9,517 bases of DNA from Chloroflexota bacterium (GCA_005880755.1 VBGV01000212.1:1-9517); one strand, 5' to 3'; counted from the first letter of the stretch, positions 1-8,842 are shown. Notes: a model not told the origin generated them from the letters alone. Numbers and translations: made by a program.

Positions 1-2
1 CG

Positions 3-380
3 ACCAAGCTGATCACGGTCAAGGTGCAGGGCGCGGCTTCCGACAATGACGCTCGGACGGCCGCCCGGGCCGTGGCATCGTCGAGCCTGGTCAAGACCGC
101 CGTGCATGGCGGTGATCCGAACTGGGGCCGGATCGTGTGCGCGCTCGGCTACAGTGGCGCGGAGCTCGCCCTCGACACCCTGCACCTCACCGTCGGCGGC
201 CTGGTCGTCTTCGAGCGAGGCACCGGGGTCGACGTGGACCTGTCGGGCGTCCGGCGAGCGTTCGAGCAGCCGGAAATTGAGATCGTGGCCAGGCTTGGGC
301 TCGGAGACGGAACCGCCGAGGCCTGGGGATGCGACTTATCGGAGGAGTACGTGCGAATCAACGCCGACTACACGACATGA
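3..380 (+). CDS. argJ: ArgJ, glutamate N-acetyltransferase / ornithine acetyltransferase (3' part)
   Basis: This is the C-terminal 125 residues of ArgJ; the start lies upstream of the window. ArgJ moves the acetyl group from N-acetylornithine to glutamate, which recycles acetyl groups in the cyclic arginine pathway. Some family members also make acetylglutamate from acetyl-CoA, but that cannot be judged from this fragment. The visible part belongs to the beta chain. It opens with TKLITVKVQGAAS, continues through the family block SSLVKTAVHGGDPNWGRI, and ends in AWGCDLSEEYVRINADYTT, the standard ArgJ terminus. The catalytic threonine, where the precursor self-cleaves, would be upstream and is not visible. 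The frame is open from the first base of the window. The stop overlaps the argB start by 4 nt (ATGA). Family identity is near certain; only the mono- or bifunctional state is open. Confidence 0.96.
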   Translation, partial: TKLITVKVQGAASDNDARTAARAVASSSLVKTAVHGGDPNWGRIVCALGYSGAELALDTLHLTVGGLVVFERGTGVDVDLSGVRRAFEQPEIEIVARLGLGDGTAEAWGCDLSEEYVRINADYTT

Positions 381-1213
381 CGCTGACGGTCGAAGAGCGC
401 GCCAAGGTCCTGGTCGAGGCGCTGCCGTACATCAAGCGGTTCCACGGCCAGATCGTCGTGATCAAGGTCGGCGGCAACGCCATCGACCACGCGCGCGACG
501 AGACCCTGCTTGACATCGTTCTCCTGCGTTACGTCGGGATGCAGCCGGTGCTCGTGCATGGAGGCGGTCCCGAGATCAGCGCCATGAGCGAGCGTCTCGG
601 GCTCAAGCCCGAGTTCAAGAACGGACTGCGCGTCACCGACGACAAGACGATGGAGGTCGTGAAGATGGTGCTGACCGGCAAGGTCAGCCCCGACCTCGTC
701 GCCGCGATCCACCGGCTGGGTGGTCAGGCGGTGGGCATGAGCGGGGAGGACGGACCGACGATCATCGCCGAGCCACTCGACGACACGATGGGATTCGTCG
801 GCAAGGTGACGCAGGTCAACAAGGAGCCGATCACCGCGTTGCTGACGCGCGGGTACATCCCTGTCATCGCCTCGATCGGGCTTGGCTACGACGGCCACGC
901 CTACAACATCAACGCCGACACCGTCGCCGCCGAGATCGCGGTGGCGCTCAAGGCCGCAAAGGTCATCCTGCTGACGGATGTGCCCGGGGTGCAGGGTGTC
1001 GACGGGCAGGTGGTCGCGGTGCTTTCCAAAGAGGACGCGCGACATCGGATCGAGAAGGGCGAGGTCACCGGCGGCATGATCCCCAAGCTCGAGGCGTGCC
1101 TGCGGGCGCTCGATGGAGTGCCGCTCGCGCACATCGTCGACGGCCGCACCAAACACGCGCTGCTGCTCGAGCTGTTCACCGAGGCGGGTATCGGAACCAT
1201 GGTCACGCCGTGA
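377..1213 (+). CDS. argB: ArgB, N-acetylglutamate kinase, probably arginine-inhibited type
   Basis: ArgB phosphorylates N-acetyl-L-glutamate with ATP, the second step of arginine synthesis, in the cytoplasm. The protein has 278 residues and the amino acid kinase fold. Visible motifs are VIKVGGNAI (residues 28-36, with the phosphate-binding lysine K30), LVHGGGPEI (59-67), NINADTVAAEIA (177-188), LLTDVPGV (198-205) and GGMIPKLEA (232-240). About 20 residues precede the first strand (VEALPYIKRF). That matches the extra N-terminal helix of hexameric arginine-sensitive kinases and is absent from the short E. coli enzyme. The C-terminal ELFTEAGIGTMV also matches the arginine-site segment of the sensitive class. 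Feedback inhibition by arginine is therefore inferred. The ATG at 377 was chosen because it gives the normal N-terminus and overlaps the argJ stop by 4 nt. A longer frame from 329 would lie inside argJ. No close Shine-Dalgarno is seen, so coupling to argJ translation is likely. Confidence 0.97.
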   Translation: MTLTVEERAKVLVEALPYIKRFHGQIVVIKVGGNAIDHARDETLLDIVLLRYVGMQPVLVHGGGPEISAMSERLGLKPEFKNGLRVTDDKTMEVVKMVLTGKVSPDLVAAIHRLGGQAVGMSGEDGPTIIAEPLDDTMGFVGKVTQVNKEPITALLTRGYIPVIASIGLGYDGHAYNINADTVAAEIAVALKAAKVILLTDVPGVQGVDGQVVAVLSKEDARHRIEKGEVTGGMIPKLEACLRALDGVPLAHIVDGRTKHALLLELFTEAGIGTMVTP

Positions 1214-2382
1214 GCTCTTCGACCAGGACGATTCTCGAGCTGGCCGAGCAGTACCTGATGCAGACAGGGCGCCGTCTGCCTGTCACGTTCGTGCGTGGTA
1301 ATGGTTGTCGGATTTACGACGAGTCGGGTCGAGAGTATCTCGACCTCGTCGCAGGAATCGCGGTCAACCTGCTCGGACACGCGCATCCTGACGTGGTCCG
1401 CGCCGTCAGCGCACAGGCCGGCGCGCTGATCCACACGTCCAACCTCTACTTCACGCAGCCGCAGATCGACCTGGCCCGGCGCCTGGTCGAGCTCTCGTTC
1501 CCCTCGCGCGTCTTCTTCTGCAACTCTGGCGCGGAAGCGAATGAAGCGGCCATCAAGCTGGCCCGGAAATGGGGCGCGCGCAACCGCGATGGCGCGTTCG
1601 AGATCATCACCACGACAGGCTCCTTCCACGGCCGCACGCTCGCGACCATCACCGCCGGCGGCCAGCCCAAGTACTCGGACCCGTTCCAGCCGCTGCCGGA
1701 CGGATTCGTCCACGTCGCCTTCAATGACGCGGCCGCGATCGAGTCCGCGACCACCGACAAGACGGTCGCGGTGATGCTCGAACCGGTGATGGGCGAGATT
1801 GGCATCATCCCCGCCGCCCCCGGATACCTGAAACGCGTCCGCGAGTGGTGCGACAGCCACAACCTGCTCCTGATCCTCGACGAGGTCCAGACCGGACTCG
1901 GTCGCACCGGCAAATGGTTCGCGCACCAGCACGCCGGCATCACGCCCGACGTCATGACCCTGGCCAAGGGACTGGGCGGCGGAGTGCCCATCGGCGCTTG
2001 CCTTGCGAATCCCCGGGCAGACGTCTTCGAACCGGGCGACCATGGGTCGACGTTCGGCGGCAATCCGCTCGCCTGCACCGCGGCATTGGCGGTGCTGCAC
2101 GTGATCGAGCGCGACAGTCTCGTTGGCCACGCCGCGGAGATGGGTGAGCTTCTACGCGACGCAATCAAGGACCTCGGGGCGAAAGATCTGCGCGGTCTCG
2201 GCCTCATGCAGGCCTTCGAGTTCGAGGCGCCGAAAGCCAAACAGTTTCAGCTGGGATGCCTGGAGGCGGGACTTATCGTCAACGCTGTCGACGACCACTC
2301 GATCCGCCTGGTGCCGCCGCTGATCATCACCGGCCAGGAGATCGACCGGGCGCACGCCTTGATGGCCAAGGTGGCGGGATGA
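1210..2382 (+). CDS. argD: ArgD, acetylornithine aminotransferase
   Basis: ArgD is a PLP-dependent class III aminotransferase that converts N-acetylglutamate semialdehyde and glutamate to N-acetylornithine and 2-oxoglutarate. With the GTG start at 1210 it has 390 residues, normal for the family. Motifs in order are CNSGAEANEAAIKLARK (104-120, phosphate and PLP contacts), GSFHGRTLAT (137-146), LILDEVQTGLGRTG (221-234, with D224 contacting the pyridine nitrogen), TLAKGLGGGVPIGA (250-263, with K253 the Schiff-base lysine) and GDHGSTFGGNPLA (276-288). The GTG start overlaps the argB stop as GTGA. An upstream ATG at 1096 would add 38 residues out of frame inside argB and has no family support. Many bacterial ArgD enzymes also act on succinyldiaminopimelate in lysine synthesis; that is possible here but not shown. 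No argF follows, and argR is directly next. Confidence 0.96.
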   Translation: MSSSTRTILELAEQYLMQTGRRLPVTFVRGNGCRIYDESGREYLDLVAGIAVNLLGHAHPDVVRAVSAQAGALIHTSNLYFTQPQIDLARRLVELSFPSRVFFCNSGAEANEAAIKLARKWGARNRDGAFEIITTTGSFHGRTLATITAGGQPKYSDPFQPLPDGFVHVAFNDAAAIESATTDKTVAVMLEPVMGEIGIIPAAPGYLKRVREWCDSHNLLLILDEVQTGLGRTGKWFAHQHAGITPDVMTLAKGLGGGVPIGACLANPRADVFEPGDHGSTFGGNPLACTAALAVLHVIERDSLVGHAAEMGELLRDAIKDLGAKDLRGLGLMQAFEFEAPKAKQFQLGCLEAGLIVNAVDDHSIRLVPPLIITGQEIDRAHALMAKVAG

Positions 2383-2775
2383 CCGCGACCAAAGCCGAGC
2401 GCCACAGCGCGATCCTCGACCTCGTCAACCGAGGTTCGGTGCACACGCAGCATGAAATCGCCGAGGCTCTCGCGCGGCGCGGCATGCGCACGACGCAGGC
2501 GACAATCTCACGCGACATCCAGGAGCTCGGCCTGGTTCGCTCGGGCGCCGGCTACCGCAGCTCGGCCGGCCTGGTCCGCGAGCTCGTCCTTTCCATCGAG
2601 GTGGTTGAGCCGATGGCCGTGATCAGGACGCCGCCCGGCACCGCCAACCTCGTCGCCCGTCGCATCGACGAGGCTGCACTGCCCGGGATCGCCGGCACGG
2701 TTGCGGGCGACGACACGATCATCGCGGTGCTGCGCAGGCGCGGCGCTCTCCGCGCACTCAAAGACCTGCTTGTCA

Positions 2776-2786
<11 letters not shown>
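2379..2786 (+). CDS. argR: ArgR, arginine repressor
   Basis: ArgR senses arginine and represses arginine biosynthesis genes. In the known family it binds operator DNA as a hexamer with arginine as corepressor. The N-terminal winged helix-turn-helix is clear: THTQHEIAEALARRG-type residues at about 22-35, then TTQATISRDIQELGLV (38-53), the family recognition block. The C-terminal oligomerisation and arginine-binding domain holds TPPGTANLVARRID (84-97) and GTVAGDDTI (106-114), whose paired aspartates contact arginine. At 135 residues it is somewhat shorter than typical ArgR (about 145-165). The shortening lies mostly in the linker between domains (about residues 54-70). The ATG at 2379 overlaps the argD stop as ATGA and has AAGGTGG at 2368-2374 as a plausible ribosome binding site. 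Its place inside the operon implies negative autoregulation, as in Streptomyces-type argCJBDR clusters. The operator is probably upstream of argC, outside the window. Confidence 0.95.
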
Positions 2787-4019
<1,233 letters not shown>

Positions 4020-4023
<4 letters not shown>

Positions 4024-5375
4024 CGAAAAAGGCCGGAAAGCTATGGGGCGGCCGCTTCAAGCGGCCCCTGCTGCCCGAGCTCGAGCGTTTCTCGTCGTCA
4101 CTGGCGATCGACTACGAGCTCTATCCGTACGACATCGCGGGGAGCCTCGCGCACGCACGCGGGCTGGCCGCGGCGGGCCTCCTCTCGACCCGCCAGCTGG
4201 CCGCGATCGGCCGCGGGCTCCGGCAAATCAAGGGCGAGCTGGACAGCGACAAGTTCGAGTTCAAGCTGGAAGACGAGGACATCCACACCGCGATCGAGCG
4301 CCGGCTGACCGAGATCACGTCCGCCGGGGCGGCGCTGCACGCGGGGCGGTCGCGCAACGACCAGGTGGCGCTCGACCTGCGGCTCTTCTGTCGCGATGCG
4401 GCAGTGGAAGCCACGGTCGGCCTCGCCAATCTCGTCAATGCACTGGCGGACCAGGCCGAGGCGCATGCCGATTGGCTCATGCCCGGGTACACGCACATGC
4501 AGCGGGCCCAGCCGGTGACGGTCGGGCATCACCTGCTGGCCCACGCCGAGCCATTGCGTCGCGACGCCACACGTTTTCGTCACGCCTACGACGCCGCTGA
4601 CGAGATGCCCCTCGGTTCGGGAGCACTGGCTGCGTCGACGCTGCCCCTGAAGCGCGACGTCGTCGCCCGCGAGCTGGGCTTCGATCGTCTGACCTCCAAC
4701 AGCATCGACGCAGTCTCCGACCGCGACTTCGCGCTCGACCTCGCCTACGCCTGCACGGTGGCCGCGATCCACCTCAGCCGGCTGGGCGAGGACGTGGTGC
4801 TGTGGGCCACTTCTGAGTTCGGATTCGTGAAGCTCGCCGACGAGATCGCCACCGGGTCGAGCCTGATGCCACAGAAGAAGAACCCCGACGTGGCCGAGCT
4901 CCTGCGAGGCCGCACGGCGCGGGCGCTCGGGAGCTTTGTTGGGTTGACCACGGTGCTGAAGGGGCTGCCCCTCGCTTACGACCGCGACCTGCAGGAGGAC
5001 AAGCAGGCGCTCTTCGCGACGGTCGACAACTGTTTCGACTGCCTGGAGGCGGCGGCGCTCATGGTCGAGCACCTCGAGTTCGACCGCGAGCGCCTCCACG
5101 CCTCCGTCGCCGACCCGGCGCTGGTCGCCACCGACTCTGCGGAAGAGCTGGTGCGCAAGGGAACCCCGTTCCGCAGCGCGCACGAGCAGGTCGGGCGGCA
5201 GGTTCGGGACGGCACATTTGTCGCCCCGTGGGATGCGAAGGCGTCGGTCGCGAAGCGCGACCTGCCCGGTGGGCCGCATCCGCGTCGCGTGGCGGCCCGT
5301 GCCAGGGCGATTCGGCGGGAGACCGCCGACCTGCTCCTCTGGAGCGAAGGCCACCCCCCGCCCCTGCCAAGGTAG
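4020..5375 (+). CDS. argH: ArgH, argininosuccinate lyase, apparent AUA start
   Basis: ArgH cleaves argininosuccinate to arginine and fumarate, the last step of the pathway. It belongs to the fumarase/aspartase superfamily and is normally tetrameric. With the proposed start it has 451 residues, the usual length. Motifs in order are LWGGRF (8-13), AGRSRNDQVALDLRLF (108-123), GYTHMQRAQPVT (156-167, with T158/H159 of the active site), SDRDFALD (233-240) and the mobile loop GSSLMPQKKNPDVAEL (279-294, with the catalytic serine at about 281). LWGGRF is conserved near the family N-terminus, so the start must lie just upstream of it. No in-frame ATG, GTG or TTG exists there. The only suitable codon is ATA at 4020-4022, overlapping the argG stop as ATAG and preceded by AAGAGG. 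The nearest upstream alternative is GTG at 3924, which adds 32 arginine/alanine-rich residues unlike the family and lacks a ribosome site. The enzyme call is certain; the start is not. Confidence 0.96.
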
Positions 5376-5378
5376 AGT
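5373..5378 (+). promoter_or_regulatory. Possible -10 element (TAGAGT) for a leaderless coaX transcript
   Basis: TAGAGT fits the TANNNT pattern seen in front of leaderless genes in some Actinomycetota and Deinococcota, and it ends 6 nt before the coaX ATG. It includes the argH stop codon. No convincing -35 box is visible about 17 bp upstream, where the DNA is C-rich. A six-base pattern of this looseness occurs often by chance, so the call is weak. Confidence 0.2.
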
Positions 5379-5384
5379 CCGCCC

Positions 5385-6167
5385 ATGCTGCTTGCGGTCG
5401 ACGTCGGCAACACGAACGTGACGCTGGCCCTGTTCGATGGGGATCGGCTCGCCGCGGACTGGCGCGTGACCTCCCACCGCGAACGGACGGCCGACGAGAT
5501 GGCGGTCGAGCTCCGCCAGCTGTTCGAGCTGCGCGGTTTCGACCTGGACGTGGTCACCGGCGTCGTGATCTCGAGCGTGGTACCGACCCTCAATCCAGCC
5601 CTGGTCGAGGCTTCCCGGCGGTACCTCAAGTGCGAACCGGTGATGGTCGGACCCGGCGTCAAGACCAGTGTCCGCATTCGCTACGACAGTCCCAAGGACG
5701 TCGGCGCCGATCGCATCGCCAACGCGCTGGCCGCGTACTCGAAATATGGAGGCCCGGTGGTCGTGATCGACTTCGGCACCGCCGTCACCTACGACGCGAT
5801 CAACGCCGAGGGCGACTACCTGGGTGGCGCGATCGCGCCAGGCGTCGAGATCTCCCTGGACGCTCTCGTTTCCCACACGGCGATGCTTCGCCGGGTCGAG
5901 CCGGTCGCGCCCGACTCGGTGATCGGCCGCAACACCGTCGCGTCGATTCAGTCCGGCCTGGTCTGGGGCTTCGTGGCGCAGGTCGAGGGGATGGTCAAAC
6001 GGATGGTCGATGAGCTGGGCGGCAAGGCCAGGGTAGTGGCCACCGGCGGCCAGGCTTCGCTTGTGGCCGGGCTGACCCACGTCATAGAAACCACCGACCC
6101 GCTCCTGACTCTCGACGGTTTACGCCTTATCTACGCTCAAAACTCGGACGGGGGTGCTAGAACGTAG
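5385..6167 (+). CDS. coaX: CoaX, type III pantothenate kinase
   Basis: CoaX phosphorylates pantothenate to 4'-phosphopantothenate, the first committed step of coenzyme A synthesis. Family members typically need a monovalent cation and, unlike CoaA, are not feedback-inhibited by CoA. The 260-residue protein has the ASKHA acetate kinase-like fold. The N-terminal phosphate loop is LLAVDVGNTNVTLALFDG (2-19, with D6). The pantothenate-binding block PKDVGADRIANALAAY (103-118) contains the GADR signature with catalytic D109. The second phosphate block is VVIDFGTAVTYDAI (126-139), followed by YLGGAIAPGVEISLDAL (145-161) and the C-terminal ATGGQASLV (219-227). The ATG at 5385 is 9 bp after argH and gives the exact family N-terminus. 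In Actinomycetota coaX often lies near lysS, consistent with lysS two genes downstream here; panC and panD are not present. Confidence 0.96.
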   Translation: MLLAVDVGNTNVTLALFDGDRLAADWRVTSHRERTADEMAVELRQLFELRGFDLDVVTGVVISSVVPTLNPALVEASRRYLKCEPVMVGPGVKTSVRIRYDSPKDVGADRIANALAAYSKYGGPVVVIDFGTAVTYDAINAEGDYLGGAIAPGVEISLDALVSHTAMLRRVEPVAPDSVIGRNTVASIQSGLVWGFVAQVEGMVKRMVDELGGKARVVATGGQASLVAGLTHVIETTDPLLTLDGLRLIYAQNSDGGART

Positions 6168-6173
6168 CCGCCT

Positions 6174-7997
6174 ATGAAGACGGCGCCGAAATTCCATCTT
6201 TATGTGCTGGGTGACGGGCCGGTGCCAGGCCTGGCCGCGACCGGCCTGGAAACCGAGCAACTGACCGACCCGGGGCAGATCGAGCAGCCGGCGCTAGTCC
6301 TCCTCGCACCGGGCCAGAACGCCCCCGAACAGCTCGCCCCCATCGCGATCGAGGTGCCGGCCGACGCGTCCGTGGCAGCCGTCCGCGAGCTGGTCCGCAT
6401 CGCGATGGAGAACGTCGCTCTCAAGCAGCAGATGACGCAGCTCGAGGCCGAAGCGCACCGCCGCCACCGCCAGTTCCGCGAGCTGAACCGGATCGGCATC
6501 GCCCTCTCGGCGGAGAAGGACATCGACCGGCTGCAGTCTTTCATCCTCACGACGATGCGCCAGCTGACGCATGCAGACGGGGCGAGCCTGTGGCTGAAGA
6601 TGGAAGTGGACGGCATCCCCAAACTGTTCCTCGCGTCGAGCCAGAACCACTCGCTCGACAAGAACACCTACCAGGCGTTCACGGTCCCGGTCGACGAGAA
6701 GTCGGTGGTCGGTTACACGGTCTCAGTCGGCAAGAGCCAGATTTACGACGACGCATACAACCCGCCGCCGGGGAAGCCCGTGGGTGGCAAGAGCTTCGAT
6801 GCGCAGTTCGGATACCGCACCAAGTCGATGCTCACTGTGCCCATGCGCGACTACCACAACGACGTCGTGGGCGCCGTCCAGCTCATCAACGCCAAGCGGC
6901 GATTCGAGACGCGGCTGGCGATCGAGAACGTCGAGACCGAGGTCGTCAGCTTCCAGCCCGATGACGTGGAGATGATCGAGTCGATCGCCAGCCAGGCCGC
7001 GGTCGCGCTGGACAACAAGACCTTGCTCGACTCCATCCAGGCGCTGTTCGACGGTTTTGTGCAGGCGAGCGTGACCGCCATCGAGCAACGAGACCCGAGC
7101 ACCGCGGGTCATTCGGGTCGGGTGGAAGGCCTGACCACGAGGCTCGCCCGCGAGATCACGGAGATCGCAACCGGCAAGTTCGCCAACGTCAACCTCACTG
7201 AGGACCAGTTCAAGGAGCTGCGATACGCATGCCTCCTGCACGACTTCGGAAAGGTCGGTGTCCGAGAGCACATCCTGATCAAGGCTAAAAAGCTCGTGCC
7301 CGGCCGGCTCGAGGTCATCCAGGCGCGCTTCGAGTTCATCGAGCGTTCGGTGCAGGTGAAGTACGCGACCGAAAAGCTCGAGGCGATGAAGTCCGGCCGC
7401 AACGGATCCGCCATCGAGGAGATCGATCGACGGCTCGAAGCAGAGCTGGAGCAATTGAACGCGTGGGTGAAGAGCATCGCTGCGGCCAACGAGCCGACGG
7501 TCATGCCCGAAGACAAGGCCTCGATGCTCGAATTCCTGTCGCAGCAGACTTACTACGACATCGGCGGCAACCCACATCCGATGCTCGAACCGCAGGAGTT
7601 TCGTTTCCTGAGCATCCGCAAAGGCACGCTCGACCCGCAGGAGCGTCTCGAGATGGAATCACACGTCACGCACAGCTTTCACTTCCTGACCAAGATCCCG
7701 TGGACGCCGGTGATGAAGAGCATTCCTGAGATCGCGTACGGTCATCATGAAAAGCTGGACGGATCCGGTTATCCACGCGGATTGACCGGAGACCAGATCC
7801 CGCTCCAGGCCCGCATGATGACGATCTCCGACATCTACGATGCGTTGACTGCGCAGGACCGCCCTTACAAGAGGGCCGTGCCGCCAAGCACGGCGCTGGA
7901 CATCCTTCACGAAGAGGCGGGGGAGGGCAAGCTCGACAAAGACCTCCTGGACGTCTTCGTGACCAAGAAGATCTACCTGCCGGCCGCGGCACGATGA
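6174..7997 (+). CDS. GAF and HD-GYP domain protein, probable cyclic-di-GMP phosphodiesterase with an insertion in its core
   Basis: This 607-residue cytoplasmic protein has no signal peptide or membrane segment. Residues 1-75 form a short alpha/beta region with strands such as FHLYVLGDG and PALVLLAPG; it could be a degenerate receiver-like domain but lacks a clear phosphoacceptor aspartate. A helical, probably coiled-coil linker follows (about 75-110), then a GAF domain (about 112-282), a likely small-ligand sensor. The HD-GYP domain runs from about 290 to 600. Metal-site and signature residues are present: H313 in AGHSGRV, H356-D357 in LLHDFGKVG, H497 in MESHVTHS, HHEKLDGSGYPRG (524-536), D553 in ISDIYDAL, and RPYK (563-566). 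Such domains hydrolyse cyclic-di-GMP in characterised proteins. About 110 extra residues, mostly charged helix (about 375-482), separate the HD half from the MESH half. The start is 6 bp after coaX and the stop overlaps the next gene as ATGA. The ligand, the substrate and any cyclic-GAMP activity are unknown. Confidence 0.88.
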   Translation: MKTAPKFHLYVLGDGPVPGLAATGLETEQLTDPGQIEQPALVLLAPGQNAPEQLAPIAIEVPADASVAAVRELVRIAMENVALKQQMTQLEAEAHRRHRQFRELNRIGIALSAEKDIDRLQSFILTTMRQLTHADGASLWLKMEVDGIPKLFLASSQNHSLDKNTYQAFTVPVDEKSVVGYTVSVGKSQIYDDAYNPPPGKPVGGKSFDAQFGYRTKSMLTVPMRDYHNDVVGAVQLINAKRRFETRLAIENVETEVVSFQPDDVEMIESIASQAAVALDNKTLLDSIQALFDGFVQASVTAIEQRDPSTAGHSGRVEGLTTRLAREITEIATGKFANVNLTEDQFKELRYACLLHDFGKVGVREHILIKAKKLVPGRLEVIQARFEFIERSVQVKYATEKLEAMKSGRNGSAIEEIDRRLEAELEQLNAWVKSIAAANEPTVMPEDKASMLEFLSQQTYYDIGGNPHPMLEPQEFRFLSIRKGTLDPQERLEMESHVTHSFHFLTKIPWTPVMKSIPEIAYGHHEKLDGSGYPRGLTGDQIPLQARMMTISDIYDALTAQDRPYKRAVPPSTALDILHEEAGEGKLDKDLLDVFVTKKIYLPAAAR

Positions 7998-8842
7998 GGA
8001 TCAAGTTCTGGGGCACGCGGGGAACACGTCCAACCCCGGGACGCCGCACCCTGCGCTACGGCGGCAACACCACGTGCATCGAGGTGCGGGACAAGGAAGG
8101 CAACCTGCTCATAATCGATTCGGGTTCTGGCATTGCCGAGCTCGGAAGCACGTTCAGTCCGACCGAGCCGCTGCAGGCCCATCTCCTGATCACCCACACG
8201 CACCTCGACCACATCCAGGGCTTTCCATTCTTTCTGCCGGCGTTCGTGCCGGGGACTCATCTGACGATCGTCGGACCGGCGGGTTCGGCGAAATCGCTGC
8301 AAGCCGCGTTCGCGGACCAGACTGACCCGGCCTACTTTCCGGTGCGGCTGAGCCACATGCCGGCCGAGATGGAGTTCATCGAGCGGAACCCAGGCGAGAC
8401 GTTCGAGGTCGGCGCGCTGCGCATCACGCCGCATCTCCTGATGCATCCGATCCCTACTTTCGGTTACCGCGTCGACGAGGGCACCTCACGTTTCACGTTT
8501 GCGACCGACAACGAGATCGCGCTGTTCGCCAACGGCTCCAACGGAACGGTGAAGGATTTCGCGAACTGGTGCCGCGACTCCGACCTGCTCGTGCACGACG
8601 CGCAGTACTCGGCGGAGGAGTACAAGACGCATGCCGGTTTCGGCCACTCCACGTATGAGGAGGCGCTGTCGCTGGCGGAGCAGGCCGGCGTCAAGGAGCT
8701 CGCTTTTTTCCACCACGATCCTCTGCATTCGGACACCGACGTCGATGCGCTCATCGAGCAGGCGCTGGGCAACCACCGCGCCGCCGGCGGCGCTGATGTG
8801 AACTCATTTCCGGCTGCGGAGGAACAGGAGCTCACCGTCTAG
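7994..8842 (+). CDS. Metallo-beta-lactamase-fold hydrolase, tRNase Z / class II phosphodiesterase-like
   Basis: This 282-residue cytoplasmic protein has an MBL fold. It begins with MRIKFWGTRGTRPTPG and RYGGNTTCIEVR, typical of a broad family of uncharacterised MBL hydrolases. The zinc ligands are visible: THTHLDH (67-73), H151 in LLMHPIP, D172 in FATDNE and H240/H241 in FFHHDP. LLVHDAQY (198-205) and GHSTYEEA (217-224) parallel the HEATF and GHSTAxxA blocks of tRNase Z and related phosphodiesterases, so a phosphodiester substrate is more likely than a beta-lactam or lactone. The long flexible arm of true tRNase Z is not seen. The last 20 residues are a low-complexity, glutamate-rich tail. The ATG at 7994 overlaps the HD-GYP stop as ATGA, so the two are probably co-translated. 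A role in turnover of a cyclic nucleotide or its linear product is an inference from this pairing. Confidence 0.85.
   Translation: MRIKFWGTRGTRPTPGRRTLRYGGNTTCIEVRDKEGNLLIIDSGSGIAELGSTFSPTEPLQAHLLITHTHLDHIQGFPFFLPAFVPGTHLTIVGPAGSAKSLQAAFADQTDPAYFPVRLSHMPAEMEFIERNPGETFEVGALRITPHLLMHPIPTFGYRVDEGTSRFTFATDNEIALFANGSNGTVKDFANWCRDSDLLVHDAQYSAEEYKTHAGFGHSTYEEALSLAEQAGVKELAFFHHDPLHSDTDVDALIEQALGNHRAAGGADVNSFPAAEEQELTV

Noticed and set aside
1123..1213. Possible longer argD or argB-argD fusion using the ATG at 1096
   Set aside because: The added 38 residues have no counterpart in the family and overlap the conserved argB C-terminus; the GTGA overlap at 1210 is the natural start.
901..2130. A 409-codon minus-strand open frame opposite argB and argD
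   Set aside because: It mirrors the codon pattern of the two real genes and shows no family motif; typical GC-rich shadow frame.
5340..5384. Possible terminator or attenuator between argH and coaX
   Set aside because: The C-rich run has no matching G-rich arm nearby and no T tract, so no stable hairpin terminator could be drawn.
4098..6080. A 660-codon open frame on the minus strand across argH and coaX
   Set aside because: It lies opposite two confidently identified genes, spans their junction, and its product is rich in Arg, His, Gly and Asp with no recognisable domain. Long antisense frames of this kind are expected in GC-rich coding DNA.
6723..7577. A 284-codon minus-strand open frame opposite the HD-GYP gene
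   Set aside because: Leu/Asp/Val-rich translation without a domain, entirely inside a well-supported gene.
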